Shown here in pieces: positions 45,227-60,832 of a stretch of DNA of 64,000 nt. The notes beneath the pieces are model-generated. The model was not told where the DNA came from and searched no databases. It saw nothing but the letters and a program-made list of their open reading frames with translations. How positions within the stretch are numbered: the first letter of the stretch is position 1; every line of letters begins with the position of its first letter. Made by a program: the position numbers and the translations under genes. The DNA is from Fusarium oxysporum f. sp. lycopersici 4287 (Eukaryota > Ascomycota > Sordariomycetes > Hypocreales > Nectriaceae), in contig NC_030996.1 in NCBI RefSeq assembly GCF_000149955.1, positions 1,505,467-1,569,466 on the forward strand, in the 5' to 3' direction.

Positions 45227-45238
45227 TGGTGATATGAC
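45227..45238 (-). promoter_or_regulatory. 12-bp element shared by units A and B (copy B)
   Basis: Second copy of the shared 12-mer, 87-98 nt upstream of the small-ORF ATG of unit B. Confidence 0.4.
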
Positions 45239-49944
<4,706 letters not shown>

Positions 49945-50279
49945 ACAAGATTGTTAGATATTGTGAGTAAATGACAAGATACAGAAATTTGAGCGGCATA
50001 TGTTGCTATGACATTGCCTTGCCCTTGTGATGTTTGTCAAATTGTGTCGATCATCTGAAGCTCCGCCAATTGTTTGACTGCTTCAAATTTCCCTCATACA
50101 TATAGACTCGATCAAACCTCCGCACAGATACGAAGATGAGCTTCATATGGTTTCTAAACATTTCCCTTGCCAATAAAATCGGAATTCGGTGGCTTGAGGT
50201 TATTTTACATCCTCGTCGTCATTCAGGCATTAGGTCTTGGTGTTCATTCGCGAGCCATTACGCCACCCGAATCATCATC

Positions 50280-50377
50280 GCTAACTTGGCCGAGTGGTTA
50301 AGGCGCTGTGTTTAGGTTCTTATCAGAAACCAAACCCGCAGTGGGAAACCGCGGAGGTTCGAACCCTCCAGTTAGCA
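50280..50377 (+). tRNA. tRNA-Leu (anticodon TAG) with intron
   Basis: The acceptor stem GCTAACT pairs with AGTTAGC and is followed by A73. The D arm (TGGCCGAGTGGTTAAGGC) and T arm (GGAGG-TTCGAAC-CCTCC) are perfect. The anticodon stem CTGTG/CGCAG encloses TTTAGG with TAG at 34-36, then an intron of about 19 nt starting after position 37, and a long variable arm typical of class II leucine tRNAs follows. Reads CUA codons. Confidence 0.88.
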
Positions 50378-50391
50378 TAACAAGCGATTCA

Positions 50392-50404
50392 TTTTTTGCT
50401 TTTT
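50392..50404 (+). terminator. Pol III T-run terminator
   Basis: Two T-runs (six and five T) begin about 15 nt after the tRNA 3' end, as expected for RNA polymerase III. Confidence 0.7.
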
Positions 50405-50467
50405 ATGACGGTAATTTTATACTTTCTATCCACTATTTGATAATGGTGGCTGAATGCACGCGTAGAG

Positions 50468-51253
50468 TTACATGTACCACCGCGCGACTCTCCAAAAGCC
50501 CCACGTCGCGCCGAAAAGAGCACCCCAAGACAAAACGCCTTTCGCGATGAATACATATCTCACGATCTGGAAAGTCTTTTTCTCATTCAATCGAGGAAAA
50601 GGTTCACTCGGAACGTCCTTGCCCAAGAATTTGCAAAGCGGCTCCCAACCATCCTCTGCCTTGAACTGGAGAACCTCTCGATTCCTCTTCTTCGCCTCAG
50701 CCAACACCTCCTCGTTATACTTGCTGTACATTTCCGCCGAGAAGATATTAGCTGAACCATACTTCTCCTTGCCCAACTTGATACTCTCCATATTAAGTGT
50801 ATACCACATCCGATCAGAAGACCAGAGCAGACCAACCCAGTAGAACCAAGGACTGAAGAAGAACCAGAAGCTCTCCTCAGCGCTCTTGGCCCAGACTTCA
50901 GGATCGGGTCTTTGGTTGAGCACAATCTTGGCATCTGGATATGCGTCCATCATGTCTGGTGTGAAGTACACGACAGGAAGATCGCAGATGGAGCGATGGC
51001 CGTGAATGAGTTGCTTAACCATCTTTTGTCGAACTTCAGGATTCTTCTCGCGCAGCGCGGCGATGAAGAGGCGTAAACGCGAAGGATGAGGGAGGATCTC
51101 TGCCATGTGCATGCATGGTCCGCAGCCTAGCTTCTCAAAAGCTGCTTGCATTGATGATGTGGCAGCGCGAGGGAGCCCAGCCCCAATGACAAGGAGAGGG
51201 ACCTCCTCAGAGTTTGGGTCACCAAGACCTCGAGAATCCGTAAGGAAGCGCAT
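50468..51253 (-). CDS. Sulfotransferase-like P-loop protein with C-terminal anchor
   Basis: A single frame of 261 residues from ATG 51253; an upstream start at 51319 would add 22 hydrophobic residues. The N-terminal VIGAGLPRAATSSMQAAFEKLG is the PAPS-binding-like loop of the fungal sulfotransferase family (GxxRTGTxS-type), followed by CMHMAEIL, VYFTPDMMDAYPDAKIVLNQRPDPEVWAKSAE and LCKFLGKDVPSEPFPRLNE, all in the family order. The C-terminal VRYVFIAKGVLSWGALFGATWGFW is a likely membrane helix, as in many fungal members. Substrate and even true sulfotransfer are unproven for this group. It is convergent with the tRNA gene. Confidence 0.85.
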   Translation of the reverse strand: MRFLTDSRGLGDPNSEEVPLLVIGAGLPRAATSSMQAAFEKLGCGPCMHMAEILPHPSRLRLFIAALREKNPEVRQKMVKQLIHGHRSICDLPVVYFTPDMMDAYPDAKIVLNQRPDPEVWAKSAEESFWFFFSPWFYWVGLLWSSDRMWYTLNMESIKLGKEKYGSANIFSAEMYSKYNEEVLAEAKKRNREVLQFKAEDGWEPLCKFLGKDVPSEPFPRLNEKKTFQIVRYVFIAKGVLSWGALFGATWGFWRVARWYM

Positions 51254-51319
51254 CGCCACAACTATCGATAACAAACACTTGATAAAAATCAGATAGCTTA
51301 TATTGCAGTAAGGGCACAA

Positions 51320-52716
51320 AGTCCTTGATCCTTTAAGAATGGGGAGCAGTCGGTTTTTAAGCTCACATAATATTGAAGCATGGAAATAGTGCTGACGCCA
51401 AGCGGCACAGCGAATCTCGTGTCAGATTCTTGCTTACTTTGCATCAGCATACCAACTTCTCAATGGATTTGCGTGCCTGTGATAATTGTTTAGCCTCAAA
51501 TTATTTCTGTAGAACATCGGGGGTTTCCATTTCGAGTAATCGCGAGACTAAAGTTGTCAAAGTGCATGGTTACAATTTGCAAGAACATGCTGGGCATTAG
51601 GACACAGTTTTCCAGTCCAAATAGCTCGGCTTACATACCCTAAATTGATTGTTACAGTCTCACAGGTCATGGGCATGACCTTCAATATAATGGCAACCAA
51701 TCACAGGAACGACAAAAGATCCTTGGCTGCGGATGCCGCAGTTCAAATATTCTGGCACTTGTCGTAAGCTTCAACCCTAGAGGATCGTCACATGTGCGGT
51801 CTCTAACTTTAGACTATCATCACTCCTCTCACCTGACGGCTTCTTATGATACTCAACCTCGGCTGCCAAACGGACTGGGAAATCACGACATCCAAGCTCC
51901 AGCTTCATAGCTTAGTGTTTAAAAAGTACCGAACTTTTTAAAGCCACAATCGATAATCCAACGGCTAAGAGTAACGATTACATCATGCAAATATTGCTAG
52001 CTACATGCTAAACTAAAGAGATCGGCTCTTGACTGTCGATTGAAGATCCGGCTGTTTGTTTTCACAGTCTCTTGTCATGGTTGTCGTAGAAATTTCCCCA
52101 GAGTCTTACACTTGCATGACGCCGATATGCACGAAGTCAGGGGAAATGGCCCTTGTGGCTTCAACTAATTAAACATCGTGGAGTCAAAATCCCATCCGTC
52201 GATCTGCCGTCAAGTTTTAGTCTTGTTTTCTCTCACCACTCACCGAATAGACTAACTCAATAGGTTGAAGGCTATGCGCTCAGGCACTGCAGAATTTAAC
52301 ATGACCTGAAACAAAACAAGCCCGGGTGGAGACGAGGGCCTCAGTCTGCTGTATAACTTGTAAGCGGATTGGGCAATACGAGGAGACCCTTTTCTTTTCT
52401 TAGATACTTTGAACTTTGCTGGCCAATTAGAGAACTAGTCTTTTCATAAACCCGATATTGAAGGTAGTCGCCTTGATCCGCCTAGCTGAATTGAACTATG
52501 TGAGCTGAGGTTGGTGTGCCCGCCTGCGGTGCGATGGATCTACCGGCTGTGCGTCTGATGTCAGTCCTGCTAGAACAAACTTATAGCAGAAAAGCAATCG
52601 ATAAATAATATGACATCCTCCAACCAACTTCCTGATGGTTCCGGTTCATTCCATTCATTCACTTTGTATTCTTCTCCATATCTTACAATTATTTCTTTTC
52701 CATTACTTTCGCTACA
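51320..52716. other. Intergenic, promoter side of galactose oxidase
   Basis: About 1.4 kb without a supported gene. The last 100 bp before ATG 52717 are CT-rich, typical of strongly expressed fungal genes. Confidence 0.5.
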
Positions 52717-54762
52717 ATGAAGCCCCTTTGGACACTTGCTCTTTACCTAGGGAGCGCTAGTGCTGTCGCTATCTCCCAACCGGCAGCAAAGGCTGAGACT
52801 CCCGAAGGATCCTTGCAATTCTTAAGTCTTAGAGCCTCAGCTCCCATCGGCACTGCTATCAACCGTGACAAATGGCGTGTTACCTGTGACAGCCAGCACG
52901 AGGGAGATGAGTGCTCCAAGGCCATTGATGGTGACCGCGACACCTTCTGGCACACTGCCTGGGCCGCTGGAGGCACCAATGACCCAAAGCCTCCTCATAC
53001 CATCACTATCGACATGGGCTCTTCCCAGAATGTGAACGGCTTATCTGTTCTTCCTCGTCAGGACGGTAGTGATCACGGCTGGATCGGCCGTCACAATGTC
53101 TTTCTAAGCACAGATGGGAAGAACTGGGGCGACGCTGTCGCAACTGGAACATGGTTCGCTGACAACACTGAAAAATACTCTAATTTTGAGACTCGTCCTG
53201 CTCGTTACGTTCGTCTTGTCGCTGTCACTGAAGCAAATGACCAGCCTTGGACCAGTATCGCCGAGATCAACGTCTTCAAGGCACCTTCTTATACCAGCCC
53301 TCAACCTGGCCTCGGACGCTGGGGACCAACACTTGACTTTCCTATCGTTCCTGTGGCTGCTGCAGTTGAGCCAACATCAGGAAAAGTTCTCGTTTGGTCT
53401 TCATACCGCAACGATGCGTTCGGAGGTTCTCCTGGCGGTGTAACCTTAACCTCAACTTGGGATCCTTCCACTGGTGTGATTTCTCAACGCACTGTAACTG
53501 TCACCAAGCATGATATGTTTTGCCCTGGTATCTCCATGGATGGAAATGGGCAGGTTGTTGTCACGGGTGGCAATGACGCTCAGAAAACAAGTCTTTATGA
53601 CTCGTCTAGTGATAGTTGGATCCCAGGCCCAGATATGAAAGTTGCCCGCGGATACCAGTCATCAGCGACTCTATCGAATGGTCGTGTCTTTACTATTGGC
53701 GGCTCATGGAGCGGTGGTATATTTGAGAAGAATGGCGAAGTATATGACCCATCCTCAAAAACATGGACCTCCCTTCCAGGAGCTTTGGTCAAGCCAATGT
53801 TGACAGCAGATCAACAAGGCCTCTACCGTTCTGATAACCACGGATGGCTCTTCGGTTGGAAGAAGGGATCCGTATTCCAAGCTGGACCTAGCACTGCTAT
53901 GAACTGGTATTACACCAGTGGCAACGGAGATGTAAAGTCAGCTGGCAAGCGCCGATCGAGCCGCGGTACTGACCCAGATGCGATGTGCGGAAACGCCGTC
54001 ATGTATGATGCCGTTAAAGGAAAGATCCTTACGTTTGGCGGTTCCCCAAGCTATCAAGACTCTGATGCCACGACCAACGCTCACATCATCACAATCAGCG
54101 AGCCCGGAAGCACACCCAAGACAGTGTTCGCGAGCAATGGCCTGTACTATCCCCGAACTTTTCATACATCTGTTGTTCTTCCCGATGGAAACGTTTTCAT
54201 CACAGGTGGCCAACAACGTGGTATTCCTTTCGCCGACTCAACTCCGCAGCTTACACCAGAGCTTTATGTCCCCAACGATGACACTTTCTATAAACAGCAA
54301 CCAAACTCCATTGTCCGAGTCTACCACAGTATTTCCTTATTACTCCCTGACGGCAGGGTTTTTAACGGTGGTGGCGGTCTTTGTGGTGATTGCGACACCA
54401 ACCATTTCGATGCCCAGATCTATACGCCAAACAATCTTTACGACTCTAATGGAAAACTGGCGACACGTCCCAAGATCACTAAAGTCTCTGCTAAGAGTGT
54501 CAAGGTCGGTGGCAAGATCACAATCACAGCAGATACCAGCATCAAGCAGGCTTCGTTGATCCGTTATGGTACATCAACTCATACAGTTAATACTGACCAG
54601 CGTCGTATTCCTTTAAGTCTGAGACGTACTGGAACTGGAAACAGCTATTCGTTTCAAGTTCCAAGCGACTCTGGTATTGCTTTGCCTGGGTATTGGATGT
54701 TGTTTGTTATGAACTCGGCGGGTGTACCAAGTGTTGCGAGTACTCTTCTCGTTACTCAGTAG
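52717..54762 (+). CDS. gaoA: Galactose oxidase precursor
   Basis: Secreted copper radical oxidase that converts the C6 alcohol of galactose to an aldehyde with release of H2O2. The intronless 681-residue frame has a signal peptide (MKPLWTLALYLGSASAVA), a propeptide ending FLSLR and a mature start ASAPIGTAI at residue 40, as in the known Fusarium enzyme. A discoidin-like domain (CDSQHEGDECSKAIDGDRDTFWHT) is followed by a Kelch propeller and a C-terminal domain. The active set is complete with the right spacings: Cys269 (MFCPG) and Tyr313 (ARGYQSS) for the thioether cofactor, stacking Trp331 (GGSWSGG), Tyr536-His537 (RVYHS) and His622 (THTVN). It is close enough to the Fusarium reference to name. 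Only about 2.8 kb separate it from the beta-galactosidase gene. Confidence 0.97.
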   Translation: MKPLWTLALYLGSASAVAISQPAAKAETPEGSLQFLSLRASAPIGTAINRDKWRVTCDSQHEGDECSKAIDGDRDTFWHTAWAAGGTNDPKPPHTITIDMGSSQNVNGLSVLPRQDGSDHGWIGRHNVFLSTDGKNWGDAVATGTWFADNTEKYSNFETRPARYVRLVAVTEANDQPWTSIAEINVFKAPSYTSPQPGLGRWGPTLDFPIVPVAAAVEPTSGKVLVWSSYRNDAFGGSPGGVTLTSTWDPSTGVISQRTVTVTKHDMFCPGISMDGNGQVVVTGGNDAQKTSLYDSSSDSWIPGPDMKVARGYQSSATLSNGRVFTIGGSWSGGIFEKNGEVYDPSSKTWTSLPGALVKPMLTADQQGLYRSDNHGWLFGWKKGSVFQAGPSTAMNWYYTSGNGDVKSAGKRRSSRGTDPDAMCGNAVMYDAVKGKILTFGGSPSYQDSDATTNAHIITISEPGSTPKTVFASNGLYYPRTFHTSVVLPDGNVFITGGQQRGIPFADSTPQLTPELYVPNDDTFYKQQPNSIVRVYHSISLLLPDGRVFNGGGGLCGDCDTNHFDAQIYTPNNLYDSNGKLATRPKITKVSAKSVKVGGKITITADTSIKQASLIRYGTSTHTVNTDQRRIPLSLRRTGTGNSYSFQVPSDSGIALPGYWMLFVMNSAGVPSVASTLLVTQ

Positions 54763-55864
54763 CGTCGCTCAATCCCATTTCTCGATGTATTTCTGCTATC
54801 TTTCAAACTTTGGGAACAGGGTATTCCATCTAATATTTTAACTTCATCTTTCTGCATCTATACCTGAGGAACACCATGAGCTTTTATCTCAATCCTTATC
54901 TTTTATATCTGCATTCAGTGACACTTATTCAGCTCGATTGTAATTATCAGAAACATCTTTCTTAACCGGTGTTGAGTATTATTCTTCCGATTAATTCATC
55001 TTCACCTTGTCACTACTATCAGATCCAGCAAACTGCAAGGCGATATTTTGCAAACAGCGACCAGAAGCTTTACAATGATTCCGCAGGCTGAAGTTTCAGG
55101 ACCACATCAGCTCGATTACCGGCAGCATAACATACCACCGGTAGCGATTGAAATCATTGGTGTTAGTAGTATTTATGACTTGAAAGACAGAGTTTGCCTA
55201 TTGGAACATAACCCGGTTCGAACAAGTGCCTGGAATGTGCTCCGGTGGCCGGACATGGCGGGGAGATAAACGATAGCGCCACAAATGAACTGGCCGGAGC
55301 GAATGCTCCCAAAAGCTATTATCGGCTGTAGGAAAATCCCAACTATCTTCTCCTCAGTATATTATTTTCAAGCCATTCTCAACTTGATGCAAAAGCTAAC
55401 TTCTATTCCAAGTATTGTGAATTTTTGACTGTACTTATGATTTTAATCATTTAAAGCTGAATATTTGCGCTTAAACAAGTTCTCAAAGAAGTATGGGCTT
55501 ACCCTAGACTCCAATGAGAAAAGGTGAAATGATGGATAGAGATTTTCATTAATATCAGATGTTCTCAGAGCAATTGGTCTTAGTTTCTACTATAGCTGGA
55601 GCCGCTACCACTATGTCGTAGTACCAATTGATGTTGATCGACTTGGATCCATTCGCAGCGCTCGATGACGACAATGACATCATCACCACGATATGCATCG
55701 CTCAACCCGCACTGCGTTTTCATCCTAGCAAGGCTTGGAGCGACATGATTTGCATTAAACACACTCAAAGACTACACGTAGCAACAGTTCACACCCTAAA
55801 ACGAAATTGCCAAAATTTCTCAACGCAAAAACAACTACAACGAAGGTCATTCGAGCCGGTCAAG
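54763..55864. other. Intergenic, no supported gene
   Basis: About 1.1 kb. The frame containing the next gene extends upstream to 55628, but with no conserved start; it is treated as leader. Confidence 0.5.
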
Positions 55865-56719
55865 ATGAGTTGGATGGACAGCTGGAGTCGACCCTCCAAA
55901 TCGCAAGCAACACCAGCACCTTTCTACTTACTACCCGGAGGCGAAGCAACTCCGTATTGTCATTCATGCGGCAGAGTGATTAGTACGAGGCGAACTACCG
56001 CGACAGCAAATACCAATACGCCAGCCAAGTACTGCTCGAGCCGGTGTCGCACACAGAAGCCCGGAAAGCTGGACCGCGAGCTGGAGAAAGCCTTTGTGAA
56101 ATTATTGACGGCCGAAGAGAGCACAGCAGATGAGGTAAAGAAGCAGGCAAAAGGTGGCAAGCATAAGAAAGGGAAGAACAGCAAAGGCGACAATCGCATC
56201 TTGGTGCCATGCAGCGCAGCAGAGGAACTTGTTTTTGGACCGAACCGAACGTCAATGGAGGGAGAAATTGAACAACATGATAGCGACGAGGAGGAAGCGC
56301 AAGGATTGGAATATACGCAAGCGCCATCGGAGCCTCGATCATCAGAAGATATGGACCTCTCAGGCAACATCAAAGACGACAATCACATCGATGGGGACGT
56401 TCTGGCCCGCATGTCAGTCCGCAGTGGCACTCGCATCCGTCCACCTCAATCCGTATCCGAAGTCAACGGCAGTGTCGGCGGCGAAAAAGGCCGAGCAGAA
56501 CGTATCCACGAAACAGACGCGATGCTCGAGAAGCGAAAACAAGGACAGAAACGCGCGAAGGAACGGGAAATGACGAAGTGCGCTGCACGACGAGGTGTTG
56601 TTTTTGGGTTCACTGTCAGCGACGAAGGAGAGAGACGACTTTGTGAGGCAGTCATGGCGGGAAAAATCGTGGAACCTAGCTTTGCAAAGGGGGACTGGGC
56701 GATAAGATGGAGAGAATGA
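55865..56719 (+). CDS. Small charged protein with N-terminal Cys cluster
   Basis: A 284-residue intronless protein from ATG 55865 (MSWMDSWSRPSKSQ). Near the N-terminus CHSCGRVI and YCSSRC form a C-x2-C/C-x3-C cluster that probably binds zinc, recalling the MYND- or FLZ-like treble-clef starts of several uncharacterised fungal proteins. The rest is very hydrophilic: a Lys/Gly-rich patch (KGGKHKKGKNSKGDN), an acidic stretch (QHDSDEEEAQG), a coiled basic region (EKRKQGQKRAKEREMTKCAARRGVVF) and a compact end. A nuclear or RNA-linked role would fit but is speculation. The longer frame starting at 55628 is not preferred. Confidence 0.7.
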   Translation: MSWMDSWSRPSKSQATPAPFYLLPGGEATPYCHSCGRVISTRRTTATANTNTPAKYCSSRCRTQKPGKLDRELEKAFVKLLTAEESTADEVKKQAKGGKHKKGKNSKGDNRILVPCSAAEELVFGPNRTSMEGEIEQHDSDEEEAQGLEYTQAPSEPRSSEDMDLSGNIKDDNHIDGDVLARMSVRSGTRIRPPQSVSEVNGSVGGEKGRAERIHETDAMLEKRKQGQKRAKEREMTKCAARRGVVFGFTVSDEGERRLCEAVMAGKIVEPSFAKGDWAIRWRE

Positions 56720-58741
56720 GATTGCTCGGACTGTTGGCTCATGTATCAGATATGGTTCGGGCCGACAGGAGTCAATAAAGGTGCTAATTGTGACGGATTG
56801 ACAATGTTCATGACGCGCTTGCGATAGGGATCGACGCCCTTATCACGGCCCAAGCGTTGATGACAAGGCACTCTAGAGCGAAGAAGGAAAGGATACTGCC
56901 CACCTGTAACACCAGTTCATTGATTCACCAACTAATCTGCTGAGTAACGAATATGAGTGGTTTTACTGGTAGATCAAGCATCGTCTTGACTTCATTTTCG
57001 ACAGACGAGTTTCTGGATGCAGACGTGGAACATGCCAAGCAATACTTACGGCATGGCCCACCGCGGACGAGTGGAAGTGTCTCCATCGTTATCTTTCTAT
57101 GGGTCTGGGGTTTTACTCCGCTGAAGTCTGTCATCTGTGGTTTGCTCCGCTGGATTCTATCATGTGCAAGTAACCTCGCCTCGCATGCTTTACCATTTTC
57201 AATACATTGGAGAAACTATCATGTCATAAATATTCCAGAAACTAGGAAGGTCATCTTTTGGCCAAATTTGACAGGACGATAAACGAGAGTCTAGAATCAT
57301 GTTTTATCTGTTTGGTCCAGGGGGAAGTGGGACGACTTCCAGGTTCCCCAATCTCATGCTGCAGGGTTCAGCTTTCAGCGCTGTAGGCGATGAGAAAAGG
57401 ATGCTACACAATCTCGACTTGGCACCTTTAGCTCGAAGCGATTGCAACGTTGTTATGCAAGGTCAATCATTAGCTAGATTCCTACAGGGCTGGAATGCAA
57501 CCCAGAGTCTCAATAGTGTTGAGCAGCGTAGTTCATAGTGCCATACCGCGGAGAGAGCGAGAGCGATGGCGTGCGTTAGCCGGAAATAAGTCATGACATT
57601 ACAACAGAAAACGGTCAGGATCACAAAAAGATAAGACAGAGTCTGTTGGCCAATGCCTGTCCGGGGTAGGCCCTAACTCCAGAAGCAGTAGGTGGTAAAG
57701 CCCAGGGATCAGCCACTGGTCCCAGCGCGCTAAATATTGACGCACTACAAGCAGACGTGGCGCCACGATGGATGATAGGGCGTGGTGAGGTGATGGTGAT
57801 AGGTGAGATGCTGTTTCAGCGCGTCGGATCAAATCTAACAGAGTTTCTGCTTGAACAACCGAAAAATCGGGACCGAGCTTACGGGCCGGTTGGTTGAGAT
57901 GCCCCTGTCCATCAATGGCTTAGCAGTGTAAAGCTGAGGCCATCTTGTTCTCCAAGGGCGGTTGAGTGATTTTCCTCCAGAGCTTCCTCTTCTAGAATAA
58001 TCCTCGTATAAGCAATCAACGGCGTCGTTATCCCACCTGCTGAAAAGGCCAATGAGACGCTGATTATGAAACTGTTGATCAATGCGACAGCTATCGACGC
58101 CATTTTTCTGGTTCTGGAAGGTCTGCAGTGCTTTAATCAACCAGTCATGTTCCCAAAGGGCCGAGTATCCGACAAATAATTGTCAACTTCCATTCGTTTG
58201 CCAGTGTGTTCAGTTAGCCCAGTTCAATCAACGTCACGTCATTGATGATCGTCAAGGGGAATATTCCCTAAACAGACAAAATCACTCAGGGACCTAGAGA
58301 TGATCAGCCCTGCCAAAATCTCCCCCGGACGATTTCCGCCGGTCCACTGTAGCTCCCAGGCCCCAACGCTAGACTTGGTCCAGTCACACAATGACACTCC
58401 GGTAAGCATACCCGCCGAGAAGCTGATGGTGTAGACAACGAGTCAGTTGTTCTGGAAGCCAAGCCCAGTCCCCTTCTACCCCAGAGCCTCAGCCAACGCC
58501 TTTCTCTCCCCGGATTAGACCCATCCAGATAAGCGTCAAGGATCCTCACTGCCAAGGCCACCCGAGGCCACCATGTGGAAAAGGACATCCTTCAAATGCA
58601 GATCACTCCCACGGACATCCGTGCCTGGCGTGTGTGTACTCCTGCACCTTGCGTTGCTTTTCTTAACTTAACTAAAACAAAAGTTCGTCCAGAGTTCTTT
58701 AGTTTTGACAAGCCTGCGGGAGCGCAGGATCATAGCCCGTC
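56720..58741. other. Intergenic, no supported gene
   Basis: About 2 kb. Frames at 56953-57282 and 57299-57538 have ATGs but no family features. Nothing else seen. Confidence 0.45.
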
Positions 58742-60028
58742 ATGAGCCTCAAGTCGGATATCATCAGTGCCATGGTCATCACGTGGGTGTCGGCCTTGCT
58801 GGCGCTGATTGCACGTATCTTTGCGAGGCGCATGACAAAGGTTCCCTGGTGGTATGATGACTACTTGTGTGTCGGTGCCTTTGTAAGTTTTGCTTGTGAA
58901 ACCTTTGAAGGGTTGTTGCTTACATGTTTGTAGGTTGTTGGTATTGGATACAATGTTGTGATGATATACTGTAAGACTACCCTTTGCTTCGATGATGTGA
59001 ATAGAGGCTGACTGATGTAGGGGCCTTGACATGGTACCTTGGCACAACTATCCCCGACTCCGTCAGCGATGAACGATACGAAGAGATCAACCTCAACGCA
59101 CGACTGATGCAGTTCCTCATCTCCCTCACCTACTCATACTCGATCGGCCTCTCGAAACTCTCTATCCTTCTCTTCTACTGGCGCATCTTCAAACAGTCGG
59201 CTATCCGAATCCCAATCCAGGTTATGCTCGGTATCAGTGGCGCTTGGCTCATCCTTCGTACATTCATGGTCATCTTCCACTGCATACCAGTTCAAGCCTA
59301 TTGGGACAAGTCGATTGAGAACGCTGTCTGCAAGATCAACGACTCTCAATTCTTCTTCGCGACATGCCTTACTCACTTTATTCTTGATGTTGTCATCTTG
59401 GCGCTGCCAGTGATTGAAGTGTTTAAGTTGCGTCTTCGTCTGGGACAAAAGATTGCCATCACTGCCCTGTTTGCCCTTGGTTTCATGTAAGCTCTCTATC
59501 AGTATGTCAAAGTATTATACTAACAACGAAAGTGTTTGTCTTGCATCCGTCTTTGTCATCGTCACAGCCCTCCAATATGATCCCGCATCAAGACAAATGC
59601 CCCGCGACGTCGCCACAAATGACATGTGGGGAGGTGTCGAGATTAATGTCGCCATCGTCTCAGGGTGCTTCCCTCTTCTCCGTCCAATCTTTACCAAGAT
59701 CCTTCCCAAGAGATTCCTCAGCTCTGCTGGAAGCAGCCACCCCATCAGCCGCACCACCCACGGTATTCGTCTTACTACTATCAACCGTACCAACAAGGAC
59801 AAAGAAGAAGATGAAACAAGCTCAACTCATCAACTTGCCGATCCTGAGCAAGGGATCCCTGGTGACTTTGAGATTATCGATGGAAAGGAGGGACCTCGGA
59901 CTTTCATCTCAAGTCGAACTACTGAGTCGCTCCATTCGCGGGAGCAGGATATGGCGGGGATCTATGTGCGGAATGACGTTGTTCAGGAGGTTGAGGAGTC
60001 GAATCATACATACGCGATGAAGAGATGA
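58742..60028 (+). CDS. Fungal rhodopsin-domain integral membrane protein, copy B
   Basis: Exons 58742-58882, 58934-58970, 59021-59486 and 59533-60028 give 379 residues in one frame. It starts directly in a hydrophobic helix (IISAMVITWVSALLALIARI) followed by PWWYDDYLCVGAFVVG, the hallmark start of the family. Further matches: LTYSYSIGLSKLSILLFYWRIF, CIPVQAYWD, LTHFILDVVILALPVIEVF, LRLGQKIAITALFALGF, MWGGVEINVAIVSGCFPLLRP. Seven helices are expected with a Ser/Thr-rich cytosolic tail. Exons 2 and 3 are 37 and 466 nt, as in copy A at 22.4-23.7 kb, but copy A has an extra intron near the VxxNVA region. Role unknown. Confidence 0.9.
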
Positions 60029-60712
60029 GAATCATCTCTTGCTAATACTTTCTCTTATAATTAATATACCCATATACGTGTACACTTAGATTTACAGAAA
60101 TGTCATTTCATATGCAACTCTGATCAGGTTTCGTGAGATTTACCAGAAGCTTAATGCATCTCATGCGGCAGTTCTAAGGTTCGCCAGTAATTTATATAAT
60201 GAGTGACCGGCAGTAGACAGACTGAGCCTTTCGTGTTCATCCCATTATGATGTGCTGTCTATTATGCGGACCCGATGTCGAACATGTCCACGGCGGCCAT
60301 AGTCTAAGTTATGCCTAAAGAGATCCTACTCCCCGTAAACTCTTCTACATCATGAAGTGAGCTTAGACAACATTTCTAGATGAAGTTTATAAATTTCGGA
60401 TGTACTTTTCAACTCTCTTCTTCACCCTTGCTTCTGCAATGACACTTACTCACCTTGGTCGAGATGAAGGTTCTTGTTTCCATCTCGTCCTGATGCCATC
60501 GTAGTAGGTGGTAGATCGCATCATCTTTGGTCTGCCTGAACTCCGAACCTTCTCTCGATCTCTCGTCTGCATGGAGAGGCTTTCTCCAGCTCGAGAGGGA
60601 AGGCAGGCTTGACGACTGCCTCGCTTGTCGTCGATGTTGCGCTTGCCCCTTAAACATCAACACTGCCTTCCGCCGTGGCTTTATTTGAGTCTCGAGGCGA
60701 CGAGACAGAGAA

Positions 60713-60803
60713 CTTCTCTTCTCCTTCAAATAAACTTACCGCCAGCAATCAATATCTCATCAAGACCTTCTCTTCTTCTTCAAACACAGTTATTGCCAGC
60801 AAT
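60713..60803 (+). repeat. Two imperfect 37-nt direct repeats
   Basis: 60713-60749 and 60767-60803 are both 37 nt, start CTTCTCTTCT and end GCCAGCAAT, with several differences between. They lie in the probable leader of the gene starting at 60833. Confidence 0.7.
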
Positions 60804-60832
60804 ACTTCAGCAAGAGCTTACTTCGTCACGTC

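Noticed and set aside
55960..56382. Two overlapping minus frames (140 and 115 codons)
   Set aside because: Both are shadows of the charged zinc-finger-like gene on the plus strand.
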